This document shows positions 1 to 10,243 of a stretch of DNA of 64,000 nt, one piece after another. The notes beneath the pieces were generated by a model, which worked only from the letters and a program-made list of their open reading frames with translations, did no database searches and was not told where the DNA came from. Source of the DNA: Zoroaster sp. YZ-2022 (lineage: Eukaryota > Echinodermata > Asteroidea > Forcipulatida > Zoroasteridae); NCBI GenBank assembly GCA_029582265.1, contig CM055823.1, positions 1,612,001-1,676,000 of the forward strand, in the 5' to 3' direction. Both the position numbers and the translations under genes were made by a program. The number at the start of each line of letters is the position of its first letter. Within the stretch, counting starts at the first letter, position 1.

Positions 1-204
1 AATAGGATCCTTCTATTTTCTGAAGGGGATGATTTTTTTAGAAGGGAAATCAAGTCCGAAAACCGTCATAAAAGTGGATTTTAAAGATAGTTTTCGCTTT
101 CTGTACCACCAAAATCGATAGAATGATTTTTTAACTGGTTAGTGGTTGCAAAATAAATCCAAAAAAGCCCTTAAAAAGTGGCGGCCGGATACGACATTCT
201 TTCC
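1..204. mobile_element. MITE fragment (right end), family A
   Basis: The terminal part of a non-coding DNA element cut by the window start. It ends in a segment around 175-204 that reads AAAAAGTGGCGG followed by ACGACATTCTTTCC. The same terminus closes the complete copy at 37,928-38,387, where the element has inverted termini and a 5-bp target duplication. The internal blocks (TCTATTTTCTGAAGGG, AAAAATCGATAGAAT) are shared with that copy and with 19,850-19,985. No coding capacity is visible. This is family A in the other entries. Confidence 0.75.
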
Positions 205-691
205 ATAATATATCTCAAACTTACCACGAAGTTTCACAGAAATCCCTCAGTCAAGTTGAAGCTAACATGTTACTCTCACAACCCAGCCAGACTAATCTGT
301 TGAAAGATTACAAAACCAATTTAACTACATCATTTATATTCAACTTCAAGCCAAAAATGGGATGTTTACAAATGTACACGAAAAAAAACTTAAATTGGAC
401 CTTCCATTTCCACAATATTTGGCCGGTCTTTTATTTCACATAGTGCATTCAGTGGGCCAGCAATTAGTATATCACAATTCTCAGGAAAATCAACCAATAC
501 ATTTTTTAAAACTTAACCAGAAATTTTGGAGGATGTTTTGTGCCAGGCTTGGAGTTTTTTAAATGTACTTTTCTCTAAATCCAAACTGCCATATTTTGGA
601 TTATTTTCATTACTAAATACAGAAAGTGGTCTCGAGACCGGTCTTGAGATTACAACACTGGTTTAAGGATGTCATATGTTTGAATTATAAA
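205..691. repeat. Dispersed repeat, no gene seen
   Basis: AT-rich sequence without a convincing reading frame. A stretch at about 395-540 (CCTTCCATTTCCACAAT and following) recurs in diverged form at about 36,250-36,420, so this is dispersed repeat. It is also part of the left arm of the large inverted duplication, matching about 19,275-19,790 in reverse complement. Confidence 0.5.
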
Positions 692-1355
692 GGGGTAGAA
701 TGTCGTATCCGACCGCCACTTTTTCTCATTCAATATAACCAATAATGTAACCTTACACATATGGATGATGATGGACATACATTGTAAAATTATTCCATGA
801 AAAATCAGGCAATTTTGGTATATGAAGACTTCCTCATACATGTCAGTCTGATTGTGTCAACGTTAATAAGATTCTACTTTTTAAAGGGAATGATTTTTAG
901 AAGGGAAATATGTATTAAAAAGTGGATTTAAAAAATGGATTTTAATTTCTGTACCCCAAAAATCGATAGAATCATTTTTAAAAACTAGTTTATGGTTGGA
1001 TATGACATTCTTTCTCATCGTGGTCAGCACCAACAAATCTGATGGCAGAGACAGACAATAAAACGGATGCCATATAAGGACAGTAAACTTAAATGCCCAC
1101 ACTTTCTAATGACACAGGCGTTAAAATGAGCTGGTGCCATCACATTATGCCATTTTGTAAAGAATGATGAATATAACTGCCACTTTTCTATCAGAATATG
1201 ACAAATAACGAAATATCAGACTGTCCTTTAAAAGACGAAAGAGGACATACATGTACAATAAGAGAAAAATGTATGCACATTCAGTGAACTGTTTGCCGTT
1301 TTGTACACATGCTAGATATTGTGCACATGTGGCGGGTGGGTTTGACATTCTTTCC
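692..1355. mobile_element. Family A-type MITE, diverged long copy
   Basis: Starts with the family A terminus (GGGGTAGAATGTCGTATCC, then GACCGCCACTTTTT) and ends near 1,355 with a diverged inverted counterpart (GTGGCGGGTGGG followed by TTTGACATTCTTTCC). Internal blocks match the complete copy at 37,928-38,387, but this copy is about 200 bp longer and more rearranged. No protein is evident. The reverse-complement copy in the right arm of the inverted duplication is at about 18,590-19,275. Confidence 0.6.
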
Positions 1356-2350
1356 AATAATTAATGTTACGTTTGTCTGTAAAAGGTTAACGTTTTTGTA
1401 GAAAATGGTATGATTGATAGTAAAACCTTTCAGATTCAGTACACCAACGGCGATACACTATACGGCCACGATACTGGATCATGGCGAATAACGGTTCTCG
1501 CATGTCGGAGAACCAAATTCGTGCAACGGCCAACATTTTAAAATTTGATTGATCATTTTCCCCAATTTTAAAAACTAATTAAGTATGAATACTTACCTAA
1601 TAGATACTTTAGGTGAGGATGGTTTTTGTAGAGTTATTAGCTCGATGTTTGTCGATTGATAATATTGACAAATCCGTCCACTCGTGTGTCTGTTCTGCAG
1701 TTCATACTCAGAGCGCCAAATTTTAATTTGAACAATGTGGAGTTGTAGTCGAGTGACCTGACTCGTGCCATGCAGTGCATGCAATAGAGACAACTGGAAC
1801 CTGTCTAAAGTACGATGCGCTCTTTTTTGTCAACCGCGTCCCCAGGGGTTAGGCCTAGTTCTTACTTCGCTCGTACCCACCGGTACAATCCAGAAGATCT
1901 TATGAAGGAAATTGCAAAGTATTATGGGTGATCCTTAAGCCGGGCCGCGTATTTGTTTTTACACCGCAGCGACGGGTTTTGTGCAGTAAAAGTGCCAATT
2001 CCGGTCTTGAGAGAGAGACTACGAAACCCTAGGCGCGCGACGATAGAAAACTCCAAGCTGCAGTCGACCATGGCGCTCTGCAGTGGAACTCATGGAGCCA
2101 TTCCCTCTCCGTTGATGGTAGGTTTTTTTTGCGTGTCGAAATTCCCTTCGCGCGCATGCGTGCTGAATTGGTTCATAGTCTTGACACAAGGGCGAAATGC
2201 GTACAAAACCCGTCGCTGCGGTGTAAAACAAATACGTCATATTCTTGACCAGAAACAAGACGGCGTAGCTACGCGAAAACGCGAACGTAACCAGGAAATT
2301 GTTTTCAGTTTACAACGTGTTCAATCATCAACGTTTCTCAAGTGTAATTC
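1356..2350. other. No gene recognised; arm of inverted duplication
   Basis: About 1 kb with several short open frames on both strands but no recognisable domain. The segment matches 17,551-18,590 in reverse complement. The stretch at 1,950-2,290 is more GC-rich than its surroundings and contains an internal inverted similarity (CACCGCAGCGACGGGTTTTG at about 1,961 against its complement around 2,205-2,222), which could be a small foldback element of about 270 bp. Confidence 0.45.
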
Positions 2351-2374
2351 ATTATTATTATTATTATTATTATT
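2351..2374. repeat. (ATT)8 microsatellite, 3' flank of retrotransposon
   Basis: Eight ATT units that abut the 3' end of the R4/Dong-like retrotransposon. Together with the much longer ATT run at 5,226-5,404 it brackets the element, as expected if the element integrated inside a TAA/ATT trinucleotide tract. Confidence 0.9.
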
Positions 2375-2455
2375 TCGCGTTAGCACAGCATGAAAAGAAA
2401 GATCTTGTTTTCCTTTCTGCCGGTTACACCTCGAGTCAAGCTACGTCCCGTAGCC

Positions 2456-3064
2456 TTAGATCTCGAGTGTCTTTCGCAGAATCCTTGCTGTCCCTAAGAG
2501 TGCCGCCTTCTGTAGTAATTCTACTCTAACAGATGTTCCTATCTCCTTGAGATGTTTCTCCAACGCCTTCGGGATTGTACCCAGTGCTCCCACTACCACA
2601 GGAATAACCTTGACCTTGACTTGCCACAGCTTGCGGAGTTCTCTCGCTAAATCCTGGTATTTCTGTACCTTCTCCTTCTCCTTCGAAGCTACTCTACTAT
2701 CACCCGGCACAGCTATATCAATAAGATGACACATCTTTGCATGCTTATCCAAGACAACAACATCCGGCCGTCTATGTTGTATAACATGATCTGTCTGGAT
2801 GTTGAAGTCCCAGAGAATCTTGACATGATCCGTTTCTTCAACCTTTTCCGGCACATGGTCGTACCACTTCGATTGCACCTTGACTCCGTACTTCTTACAC
2901 AGATCCCAATGGATCACCTTGGCCAACTTGTCGTGTCTGCCTTTGTACTCTGTCTGAGCATGCACTCTGCATTCGCTGACAATGTGAAATACAGTCTCCT
3001 CCGCCGCATTGCACATTCTGCACATAGAAGAGACATCTGACTTCTCGATCCTTGCCTTCATCAC
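2456..3064 (-). pseudogene. Zinc knuckle plus restriction-like endonuclease
   Basis: The C-terminal 202 codons of the retrotransposon protein. Residues about 15-32 form CX2CX8HX4C (C15, C18, H27, C32). Residues about 99-136 form the endonuclease core: RPDVVVLD (P100-D101), LIDIAVPGD (D116), then a Lys-rich helix ending KVQKYQDL (K132, K135). This is the PD-(D/E)XK nuclease that nicks the target DNA to prime reverse transcription in R2/R4-type elements. The key residues are present, so the domain itself looks intact; only the connection to the polymerase is broken. Confidence 0.82.
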
Positions 3065-3181
3065 ATTCTGTCGGCAGAGACTGGTCTTGCGCTGCAGTAA
3101 TCAGACCCTCAGTTTCTTTCTTTAGCTCTCCTCTCCTCAACCATTCCCAAGTCTTGCTACTTGCCACTTCTTCAGTACATC

Positions 3182-3523
3182 TCAGGAATCGGCCGTGAAG
3201 TGGTTTTCCTGCCAATCTCGTGTTCTTTCTTCTCTTCTTTGATTCTTATACTCCTTTGGACCTAATTCGTCTGCCTTCATGTATTTCTGCGCAACCTTCA
3301 ACAACTTTTCCCGAGTACTTCTTACATGACACTGCAAGCTCCTTCTCTCGATGTTAACACTGTCTGATACACTAAGTAACCCTCTTCCGCCCTCTGACCT
3401 CGGTAGATAGAGTCTGCTGACATTCGACCGTGGATGTAACATACCGTATATCGTCATCACTTTCCTCGTTTTCCTGTCAGCAACATCTAGATCTGCCTTA
3501 GTCCACCTCGACAATTCCCGCAC
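3182..3523 (-). pseudogene. Post-RT linker of R4/Dong-like element
   Basis: A 113-codon open segment from the thumb/linker region after the polymerase. It contains RWTKADLDVADRKTRK and LHPRSNVSRLYLPRSEGGRG, patterns that recur downstream of the polymerase in RLE-type retrotransposons. It sits between the RT segment (3,566-4,600) and the endonuclease segment (2,456-3,064), out of frame with both because of short indels. Confidence 0.75.
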
Positions 3524-3565
3524 TGTATCTCATTAGTGACACAGCCCAAGTGTTGATCGCCTTTA

Positions 3566-4600
3566 TCATATTCCTCCATTCAGCTTGGACTTCAAACACT
3601 TCTTCAATCGTCTTATATACTCTTTCTTAATTCTCTCTTTCGATTCCTCGTGCAGTACATGATCTGCTTCAAGCACTCCAAGATACTTATAACTTTCTTC
3701 TTCACCCAACGCCCTCAATTGTGTGCCATCTGGTAAAGCAATTCCATCCGAATGTACTCTTTTACCCCTCTTCATGGTCATCGCAGCACATTTCTCCAGA
3801 CCAAACTTCATGCCGATGTCATCGCTGAAGATCCGTACAGTCTGCACCAAGGAATCAATCTCTTTCTCGTTCTTCGCAAACAACTTCAGGTCGTCCATGA
3901 AGAGAAGATGATTAATCTTGCATCCATCCTTCGTCATCTCGTATCCCGCACTAACCTTCCGCAAAATCATCGTCAAAGGGAACAGCGCCAAAACAAACAA
4001 CAGTGGAGACAGAGAATCACCCTGGAAAATATCTCGTCTGATGTTTACCTTACCAAGACATTCATCACTAGCCGTCAGATTTGTTCTCCATGTCTTCATG
4101 CTCTCACCTAGAAGACATTTCACCGCATCAGCTGCCCCTATCATATCCAAACATTCCATAATCCACGAGTGTGATACCATGTCGTATGCCTTCTTGTAAT
4201 CTATCCATGCCATGGCCAGATTAGTTTTCCTGTTCCTACAGTCCTTTAGCACCGTCTTATCAATGATGAGTTGGTCTTTCGTTCCTCTTGACCGCTTCTT
4301 GCAACCTTTCTGCTCATCTGGAAATAACTGCTGATCTTCTATGTGGCTATACAGATCTTCTGCAATGATACCGGTCAGAAGTTTATACATCATGGGTAGA
4401 CATGTAATAGGTCGATAGTTACTTGCAACGTTACCCTTCTTAATGTCCTTCATGATGAGAACCGTTCTTGCTTCAGTCATCCACGTCGGAACGTTGCCAA
4501 GCACTAAGCATTGTTGCAGCTGCTGGGCTATTCTTTCGTGAAGACTACTGAAGTTCTTTAGCCAGTATCCGTGCACTTGGTCTGGTCCTGGGCTTTCCAA
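3566..4600 (-). pseudogene. Reverse transcriptase domain of R4/Dong-like element
   Basis: An open segment of about 344 codons holding most of the reverse transcriptase. Visible motifs include GPDQVHGYWLK near the start, NYRPITCLPMMYKLL, FPDEQKGC, MAWIDYKKAYDMVSHSW, IFQGDSLSPLLF, the catalytic LLFMDDLKLFA and KFGLEKCA. The catalytic site has a methionine (FMDD) where many LINEs have FADD or YADD, as is common in this RLE-type group. The frame continues upstream after a one-base shift near 4,595 into the segment at 4,558-5,225, and downstream after a shift near 3,575. It would copy its own RNA at the target site in the nucleus. It is probably inactive as assembled. Confidence 0.85.
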
Positions 4601-5225
4601 TTCGGCACTTTCCCCAACTGTTTCTTCACCTTGCTCACATCAATCTGAAATCCCTCTTGTTGTTGTACATTCTTTAACTCGTCTTTCACGTCGGCTAACC
4701 ATTCTGCTTGTCTGTTATGATCACCAGGCTGATCCCAAAGGCCACCCCAAAAATTCCTTGCCTCTGCTGGCTCTGGGCCCACTTGTGAGTTGTCACATTT
4801 CCCGTCCATTTCTTTGAATAATTGACGTTGATTTGTATTGAATAGGCGATTTTGATGAAACTGCTTGACTCTGTCATCGTACCTCTTTACTTTCGCAGCC
4901 TTCGCCTTAACCCTTTGCTTTATTTCCTCCTTAACTACACTCATCCCCTTTCCTTTTACTTGATACTTCTTCATCAATCTGTTCCTCATATCTGAATCTT
5001 TCATTGCACCTCTATCCATTTGCTCTATTCTACTGAGATCTTTGCGTAAATCGTTAATTTGGCCCTCAAGTCTGCGTTTCCACCAAGGTTTATTATCTTT
5101 ATGTCGTGATTGTGAATGTGAAGATTTTACCCCTGATCTCTCCGCTACTACAACAGCACCTGCAAAGACAAGATCGTTAATTTCAGAAAGATTAGTAGTA
5201 CTTACCGTCCCAAGGATTCTTATTC
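4558..5225 (-). pseudogene. N-terminal region of R4/Dong-like polyprotein
   Basis: This stretch leads into the reverse transcriptase. It is rich in Lys, Arg and Glu (KDNKPWWKRRLEGQINDLRK, then an acidic/basic helical segment) and ends at NWKA just before the conserved GPD motif, where a one-base shift separates it from the RT frame. No N-terminal zinc finger or Myb-like domain is visible, so the element is either 5'-truncated or naturally short. The frame runs on upstream into the ATT tract and becomes a meaningless isoleucine run. A possible 46-nt intron sits at 5,160-5,205. Confidence 0.65.
5160..5205 (-). other. Possible 46-nt intron in retrotransposon 5' region
   Basis: On the minus strand the segment begins GTAAGTACTACTAATC (donor consensus followed by a branch-point-like CTAAT) and ends TTGTCTTTGCAG (pyrimidine tract and acceptor). 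In the right-arm copy (about 14,621-14,666) the acceptor is kept but the donor has changed. The length is short for an animal intron and the frame is open through it, so the match may be chance. Confidence 0.3.
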
Positions 5226-5404
<179 letters not shown>

Positions 5405-5414
5405 TTTTTTTTTT

Positions 5415-6087
5415 GCAAAATGGAACTCGTGAGTGCTAGTAATAAACTTGAAAGATATACTAGTATACGAATCATTTCATCATGTTTTAACAAGTAATTA
5501 AAAAACTTTCGTTACTTTTTACAATCCGCCAAGCTAAACCGATCATCACAAACTTTGGTTTACATTTGGTCAGAACAATAACGTCATCGCAGCACCACCG
5601 AACGCTTCACCAATGACCAAGGCCCAAACATGTTTCTGGTTACGGTCTCGAAAACGTGCCCCTGATTGCTTATCGTCAACACACACATACATGTACTTGT
5701 TCATCAGAAAAAATTTGTTTTTCATGAACTGCGGCTTCGCCACTGTTTTTCTTTTTTCTTTTTTCCTATTTTTCTTATGAAAAATACCCTTTGGAAAGAA
5801 CTTTAACAGTATTGATTGACTAATTAAAAAATGGTTAGAGTTAGTTTTAAAAAGGAGATGCACATGTCATTTTCATACAATGTTCATACAACATCCATGC
5901 TGGTGTTGAAGAATTTTATTGATACAATTTGGGCCATACAGCATACTTTTAGATAGTTTCAATACAAAGAAGGTGATCAGTTGTTATTCATCATTGCTGA
6001 TTCAACAATGTAGGGAATAACATAATAAACTAAAATGACAAAACTTTTAATTCGTGGCTCGCAGATGCTGGACCAGAATGGCATGTA

Positions 6088-6088
<1 letters not shown>
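5415..6088. other. No gene recognised; arm of inverted duplication
   Basis: Sequence between the ATT tract and the LINE 3' end. A 97-codon open frame on the minus strand is compositionally low-complexity (Lys/Phe-rich) and shows no domain. The same sequence lies in reverse complement at about 13,640-14,345. Confidence 0.5.
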
Positions 6089-6121
<33 letters not shown>

Positions 6122-6542
6122 GATTTGTAGCGCGCACATATCCACCCTGCTGGGCGCTCAAGGCGCGGAAACAAAGATAAAACATGAATACAAACAATAT
6201 ACAATGATAGCATAGGGAAACATTATGTACTGAGATACATGTACCTACAATGCGATTACAAATATTATACATCATCTTTGAAGAATTGTGACATAAGATG
6301 AGTTTTAAGCATTGACTTTTAGTTATACTATGACAAGATTTGAGTTTAGTTGGAAGATGATTCCAGAGTCTGAGAGCTGCGACAGAAAAAGACCTATCAC
6401 CCCAGTTCCGTTTTGAAGTTGGTTCCTTTAGGAGTGACATGTTGCTGGAGCGCAAATTGCGTGATGGAGTGTATACTTTAAGCAGTTCAGAAATATAAAT
6501 TGGAGCAATGTTAAAAAAAGGACGAACAATTAGTATGTTTAA
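6089..6542 (-). mobile_element. CR1/L2-like LINE 3' end with (AAT)n tail
   Basis: Minus-strand 3' end of a LINE, cut by the scaffold gap at 6,543. The coding part encodes the typical end of CR1/L2-type polymerases: NIAPIYISELLKVYTPSRNL, then RSFSVAALRLWNHLPTKL. The 3' untranslated part includes TTGAGCGCCCAGCAGGGTGG and ends in about ten ATT units (plus strand AAT, 6,089-6,120). The reverse-complement copy at 13,022-13,636 extends further 5'. The same 3' tail occurs in the SINEs of this window. Confidence 0.85.
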
Positions 6543-7042
6543 NNNNNNNNNNNNNNNNNNNNNNNNNNNNNNNNNNNNNNNNNNNNNNNNNNNNNNNNNN
6601 NNNNNNNNNNNNNNNNNNNNNNNNNNNNNNNNNNNNNNNNNNNNNNNNNNNNNNNNNNNNNNNNNNNNNNNNNNNNNNNNNNNNNNNNNNNNNNNNNNNN
6701 NNNNNNNNNNNNNNNNNNNNNNNNNNNNNNNNNNNNNNNNNNNNNNNNNNNNNNNNNNNNNNNNNNNNNNNNNNNNNNNNNNNNNNNNNNNNNNNNNNNN
6801 NNNNNNNNNNNNNNNNNNNNNNNNNNNNNNNNNNNNNNNNNNNNNNNNNNNNNNNNNNNNNNNNNNNNNNNNNNNNNNNNNNNNNNNNNNNNNNNNNNNN
6901 NNNNNNNNNNNNNNNNNNNNNNNNNNNNNNNNNNNNNNNNNNNNNNNNNNNNNNNNNNNNNNNNNNNNNNNNNNNNNNNNNNNNNNNNNNNNNNNNNNNN
7001 NNNNNNNNNNNNNNNNNNNNNNNNNNNNNNNNNNNNNNNNNN
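6543..7042. other. Scaffold gap (500 N)
   Basis: Exactly 500 N, a conventional placeholder length, so the true distance is unknown. It lies at the edge of the inverted-duplication arm, which bears on whether that arm is correctly placed. Confidence 0.99.
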
Positions 7043-7590
7043 GTAATTGTAAGATAGCACATATTTTGGCACAATATGCTACATAAACGCACAATGCATG
7101 ACACACTCAATGCCTTTATACTGCATAATAGTTTGGAATGCGTAGATCGTGTCACAACGCACGTCCACACATTCTCATTTTTGCATCCTTGTGGAGACCT
7201 CTATTGTTCTTTCCTTTGTTCCTGTACTTAATAATTTCCCATAGGTTTTGTACAGTACACAAATTCCTTGTGGAGACCTGAGTCCTTTAGAAATTCCTTG
7301 TGGAGACCAATTGTTCTTGCCTTTCCCTTTTGTTATAGGACTCCACAAGGTAGCGATAGTGAGAGCAGCTCCATGCTGCAGTATCATACATGTAGTAGCA
7401 AATATAACATGAAGTGTGTAATAAAAAAAGCAAGTTAAAAGCACCAAATTCAACGTAATATTTACGTGTATTTTGGATAGAATCATGGAATGATCATGTT
7501 AATATTTTATCAAATCATCTAAATACTTTAGTTAAACCCACTACACTTGTACACATTACATGTATTTTTATTCTACAAAAACATCTGAAT
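7043..7590. repeat. Copy 1 of dispersed ~500-bp duplication (with 34.66-36.05 kb)
   Basis: Starts at the gap edge and matches 34,660-36,050 in the same orientation: shared blocks include CACAATGCATGACACACTC, TTTATACTGCATAATAGTTT and GCAAGTTAAAAGCACCAAAT. Copy 1 carries a short insertion at about 7,183-7,345, while copy 2 carries the 848-bp element at 34,767-35,614. Each copy therefore shows the other's empty site. No coding content is recognised. Confidence 0.75.
7183..7350. mobile_element. Short inverted-repeat element (CCTTGTGGAGACC type)
   Basis: A small insertion with repeated CCTTGTGGAGACC motifs and a closing complement (GGACTCCACAAGG). A related element is at about 53,785-53,930, where the motif reads GTGGGGACATACACTC and GTCCCCACAA. 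Both also share TTGCCTTTCCCTTTTGTTAT or a close variant. Probably a MITE; no coding capacity. Confidence 0.5.
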
Positions 7591-7814
7591 TTTGTTGACA
7601 AACTGTATCAAAATTCAGTGCAAGAATTAAAAGAAAATTCGCTGTAAACACAAGTGTAATTTTAATGGACATGTTTTTGCATTTATTCTTCAATGGCTAA
7701 AACTTGTCGTGGTGTTTACCAAAACATGTTTGTGCGTGTATGAATTTAGACACAAAGGCACGTTTACAGTCAATTTAGGCACAAAAATATGTTTAAAAAA
7801 CATGTACATGTATA
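7591..7814. other. Intergenic, nothing recognised
   Basis: AT-rich sequence leading up to the TA target site of the mariner element. No open frame, RNA or repeat that I can name. Confidence 0.5.
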
Positions 7815-9666
7815 CAGTGCGTATCAAAAAAAGGTAATCCGAATTCAGGGGGTTAATATGCCAAGGTTATTTAGTTTGAAAATTTACATGTAGTGTACCA
7901 AAGAAGAGGAACTCCTCAGCTTTCCATTGATACCTTTATTGACCCATTGCTGTCACACATTGGCGACCGAAAGTACATTGTTATTGAAAATGACAAATTC
8001 ACAAATCGCATTTTGCAAGTTTGGGTAATCAGTGCAAGGCAGGATAATTAGTGAAAGTCAGTATGATAAACCAGATTTTCTTTAGGAATGACTGGACATT
8101 ATTCAAGAAGAATCTCTTCTAACATTGCCCTTTTATGCACCCACACCTTCCAACATGTCCACCTCCTTCGACTAACAAAGCTGACAGCGGACCAGACATG
8201 TCCTGCACTGCCTGGGTTCGTCTCACCATAGCCGTGATTATTGCGTAAAGCATCCACTTAATTTGAATACCGGCCCTGCAATTTCAAGATCACGGGAGGA
8301 GTTGCAAACACCTTGTTCGTCAAATGTCCCCAAAGGAAATAGTCATCACATGGTGTGAGGTCAGGTGATCTTGGTGGCCATTCCACCTCATGGTTGGCCC
8401 ACATGACTCGTTCGCCAAAGAGTTCCCTCAAGGCGCATCCACGGACAGCGAGCATAAGGCGATGTGCTGGGGCGCCATCTTGGGCCCACCAGTTGTCTGA
8501 AGACCCCTACGAACCTGTCGCTCAGAAGGTGTTCCTGCAGCTGCGGTAAAAGCGTTATCATTGAGCATCTGCAGATACATGTTACCATTGACATTCCTTT
8601 TGGGAAGAAAACGGTCCGATCAGCTGACCACTTCCATTAAAAGTCCTAACCAAACAGTCCACTTTTTGTCGACTCCATGTTAACCTCAAAATTGAATTCT
8701 GGGGGTGTCTTTGCTGGTGCATATTCAAGGAACATTATCGCGTATTGACCTTGTCGTTCATGGAGAAAGCAGCAGCTTAAAGTCGCCGATTCACGAGATT
8801 CCGCAGAAAATTTACATCTCTCTTTCGATGCGGGCTATCAACCATCTGGCAAACGCCCAGCCTTCTAGCAAAATCTCCCTGGCGTAGAAGTTGATGTCGG
8901 ATGTGAATCACGATATGGATGCTAGTGGAGGTCCAACTAGTGATTCTGTTGAATGTCGCTGAAGAGCAATCTCATTCCATTTCGCCTTTTGCGCTGGTGT
9001 CCCTAGGGATGCTCCCAAAAGTTGCTGCCCATTGCTGCGCAATGTTTCGCTTCCTGATGATCGCCCGATGCTTACTCCCTGCCAGAATTCCCCTTGTTGC
9101 GGTTGAAGGCTAAAGTGCCATACTCTTGATATTTTCTAACATTTCACCAGATGGTTTTGGCTGTTGGGGCTCCCGTTCTGGGAAAGCGTTCACTGAAGCA
9201 GCATCGCTAGTTTGCTGCAAACTGTGAGTTTGGTGAAATGTTGTAATCACGAGAAACTCGCTGTTTCAGTCGGTGGATTGTACCATCTTTCCAACTACCT
9301 GTCCCTAAACCCAGGCCCTTGTAAATACCCAACTTGAAGAAAAGGGGGGGTCGTAAACAAAACGAGCCCGCATTACGCAAGTAATTCAGCTTAGTAACCC
9401 TACATAATCATCTAGGCAGTCAAGTGATGCGTCCATTTCAGACTGCCTTTGGAACTGATTGCAAACTTGCAAAAATGCGATTTGAATTTGCCATTTCAAT
9501 AACAATGTACTCGGCCATAATGTGTGACAGCAATGGATCGATACAGGTATCAATGGAAAGCTGAGGAGTTCCTCTTCTTTGGTACACTTACATGTAAATT
9601 GTCAAACTAAATAACCTTGGCATAATTAACGCTTCTGAATTCGATTACCTTTTTTGATACGCCCTG
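7815..9666 (-). mobile_element. Tc1/mariner-superfamily transposon with ~200-bp TIRs
   Basis: An element of about 1.85 kb flanked by TA on both sides (7,813-7,814 and 9,667-9,668). Its inverted termini begin CAGTGCGTATCAAAAAAAGG on the left and CAGGGCGTATCAAAAAAGG on the right. The inverted similarity continues for about 200 bp (7,815-8,024 against 9,472-9,666) at roughly 90% identity, far longer than the approximately 30-bp ends of classic mariners. The interior encodes a decayed transposase on the minus strand. TA target, catalytic motifs and termini all agree on the superfamily. Confidence 0.9.
8258..9110 (-). pseudogene. Degenerate DDD transposase (mariner-like)
   Basis: Fragments in several minus-strand frames. 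The clearest reads WAQDGAPAHRLMLAVRG and then EWPPRSPDLTPCDDYFLWGH, containing the second catalytic Asp (QDGAPAH, about 8,477-8,479) and the third (TPCD). There are about 43 residues between these aspartates, nearer to DD41D-type families than to the DD34D of Mos1. Upstream, at about 8,590-8,780, frames include MHQQRHPQ and FFPKGMSMV, which match the usual mid-region of such transposases. Stops and frameshifts make it inactive. It would have acted by cut-and-paste at TA sites. Confidence 0.78.
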
Positions 9667-10119
9667 TATATGGGGATAACACTTGAAAAACCACAAAGGT
9701 GTAAACTTTTTCTTTACAGTATTTGTGTTTGCAGATTGTAATTTCACTGCATTTTCCTGCTTTCTCATTAACTAACACAACAATGAGCTGAAACTTTCAC
9801 ATGACAATTGTTTGTATATTTCACCATCTTAATTGGATAGGAGTGATACATAGCAGAATGAGTCTACTAATGGTATACTTTCCCCTTCAATACTTGTGCA
9901 GCAAGTTCCGTCAATAGTTAATCCGCTTCAAAATGATAAATGCTAATAAATCTGAAGCGAAGCGATTTACTTCAATTGTCAGACCCTTTTGGTGGCAGAT
10001 AAAACAAATCATTACTCAAAAACTCTCGTCACACATAGTGTATATCATTATCAATGTTGCTATATTGTTTTGTGCTTTCTTTTCTATTTTACTGATGTTT
10101 AATTATTTTGTTTTTTTAG
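9667..10119. other. Intergenic, nothing recognised
   Basis: AT-rich sequence between the mariner element and the candidate exon. It ends in a T-rich tract (TTTTGTTTTTTTAG) that could be a splice acceptor. Confidence 0.4.
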
Positions 10120-10243
10120 AAACGAGGTCGCTCAGAGTTGATCAACCAAGTCATTCTCAGCAAAATGGGTCCAGAGTTGAGAGATCCGTCACAACTTGCC
10201 GCTGACAAATTTGCAGCATTGAAAGCACGCTACACAACAATAG
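10120..10243 (+). CDS. Candidate internal exon, unrecognised protein
   Basis: A 124-nt segment bounded by a good acceptor (ATTTTGTTTTTTTAG) and a weak donor (ATAG/GTAGCT). It is open in one frame and reads RGRSELINQVILSKM then GPELRDPSQLAADKFAALKA, a balanced, helix-like composition unlike the surrounding repeats. I do not recognise the family. No neighbouring exon of the same gene could be identified, so it may be an isolated, captured or decayed exon, or a chance open frame. Confidence 0.35.

Larger units (their letters stand above)
2375..5225 (-). mobile_element. R4/Dong-like RLE-type non-LTR retrotransposon
   Basis: A non-LTR element of about 2.85 kb read on the minus strand. In order it shows an N-terminal basic region, a reverse transcriptase with the fingers, QGDSLSPLLF and LLFMDDLKLFA motifs, a CX2CX8HX4C zinc knuckle, and a C-terminal PD-(D/E)XK restriction-like endonuclease. 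That domain order characterises the R2/R4/NeSL group. The flanking ATT tracts on both sides fit the R4-clade Dong elements, which insert into TAA repeats. The frame is broken by several single-base shifts (near 4,595, 3,575, 3,500, 3,190 and 3,060), so it reads as a pseudogene. The right-arm copy at 14,603-17,535 has different breaks at different places. Clade assignment is by inference from motif order and target. Confidence 0.8.

Noticed and set aside
1953..2393. A 146-codon plus-strand frame
   Set aside because: No recognised domain, ends in a leucine run from the ATT tract, and the matching segment in the other arm is broken; likely chance.
2547..4199. Plus-strand frames of 60-119 codons
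   Set aside because: Antisense shadows of the minus-strand retrotransposon.
6508..7170. Open frames across 6,543-7,042
   Set aside because: They consist mainly of undetermined bases in the scaffold gap.
8705..9113. Plus-strand frames of 60-64 codons
   Set aside because: Antisense of the decayed mariner transposase.
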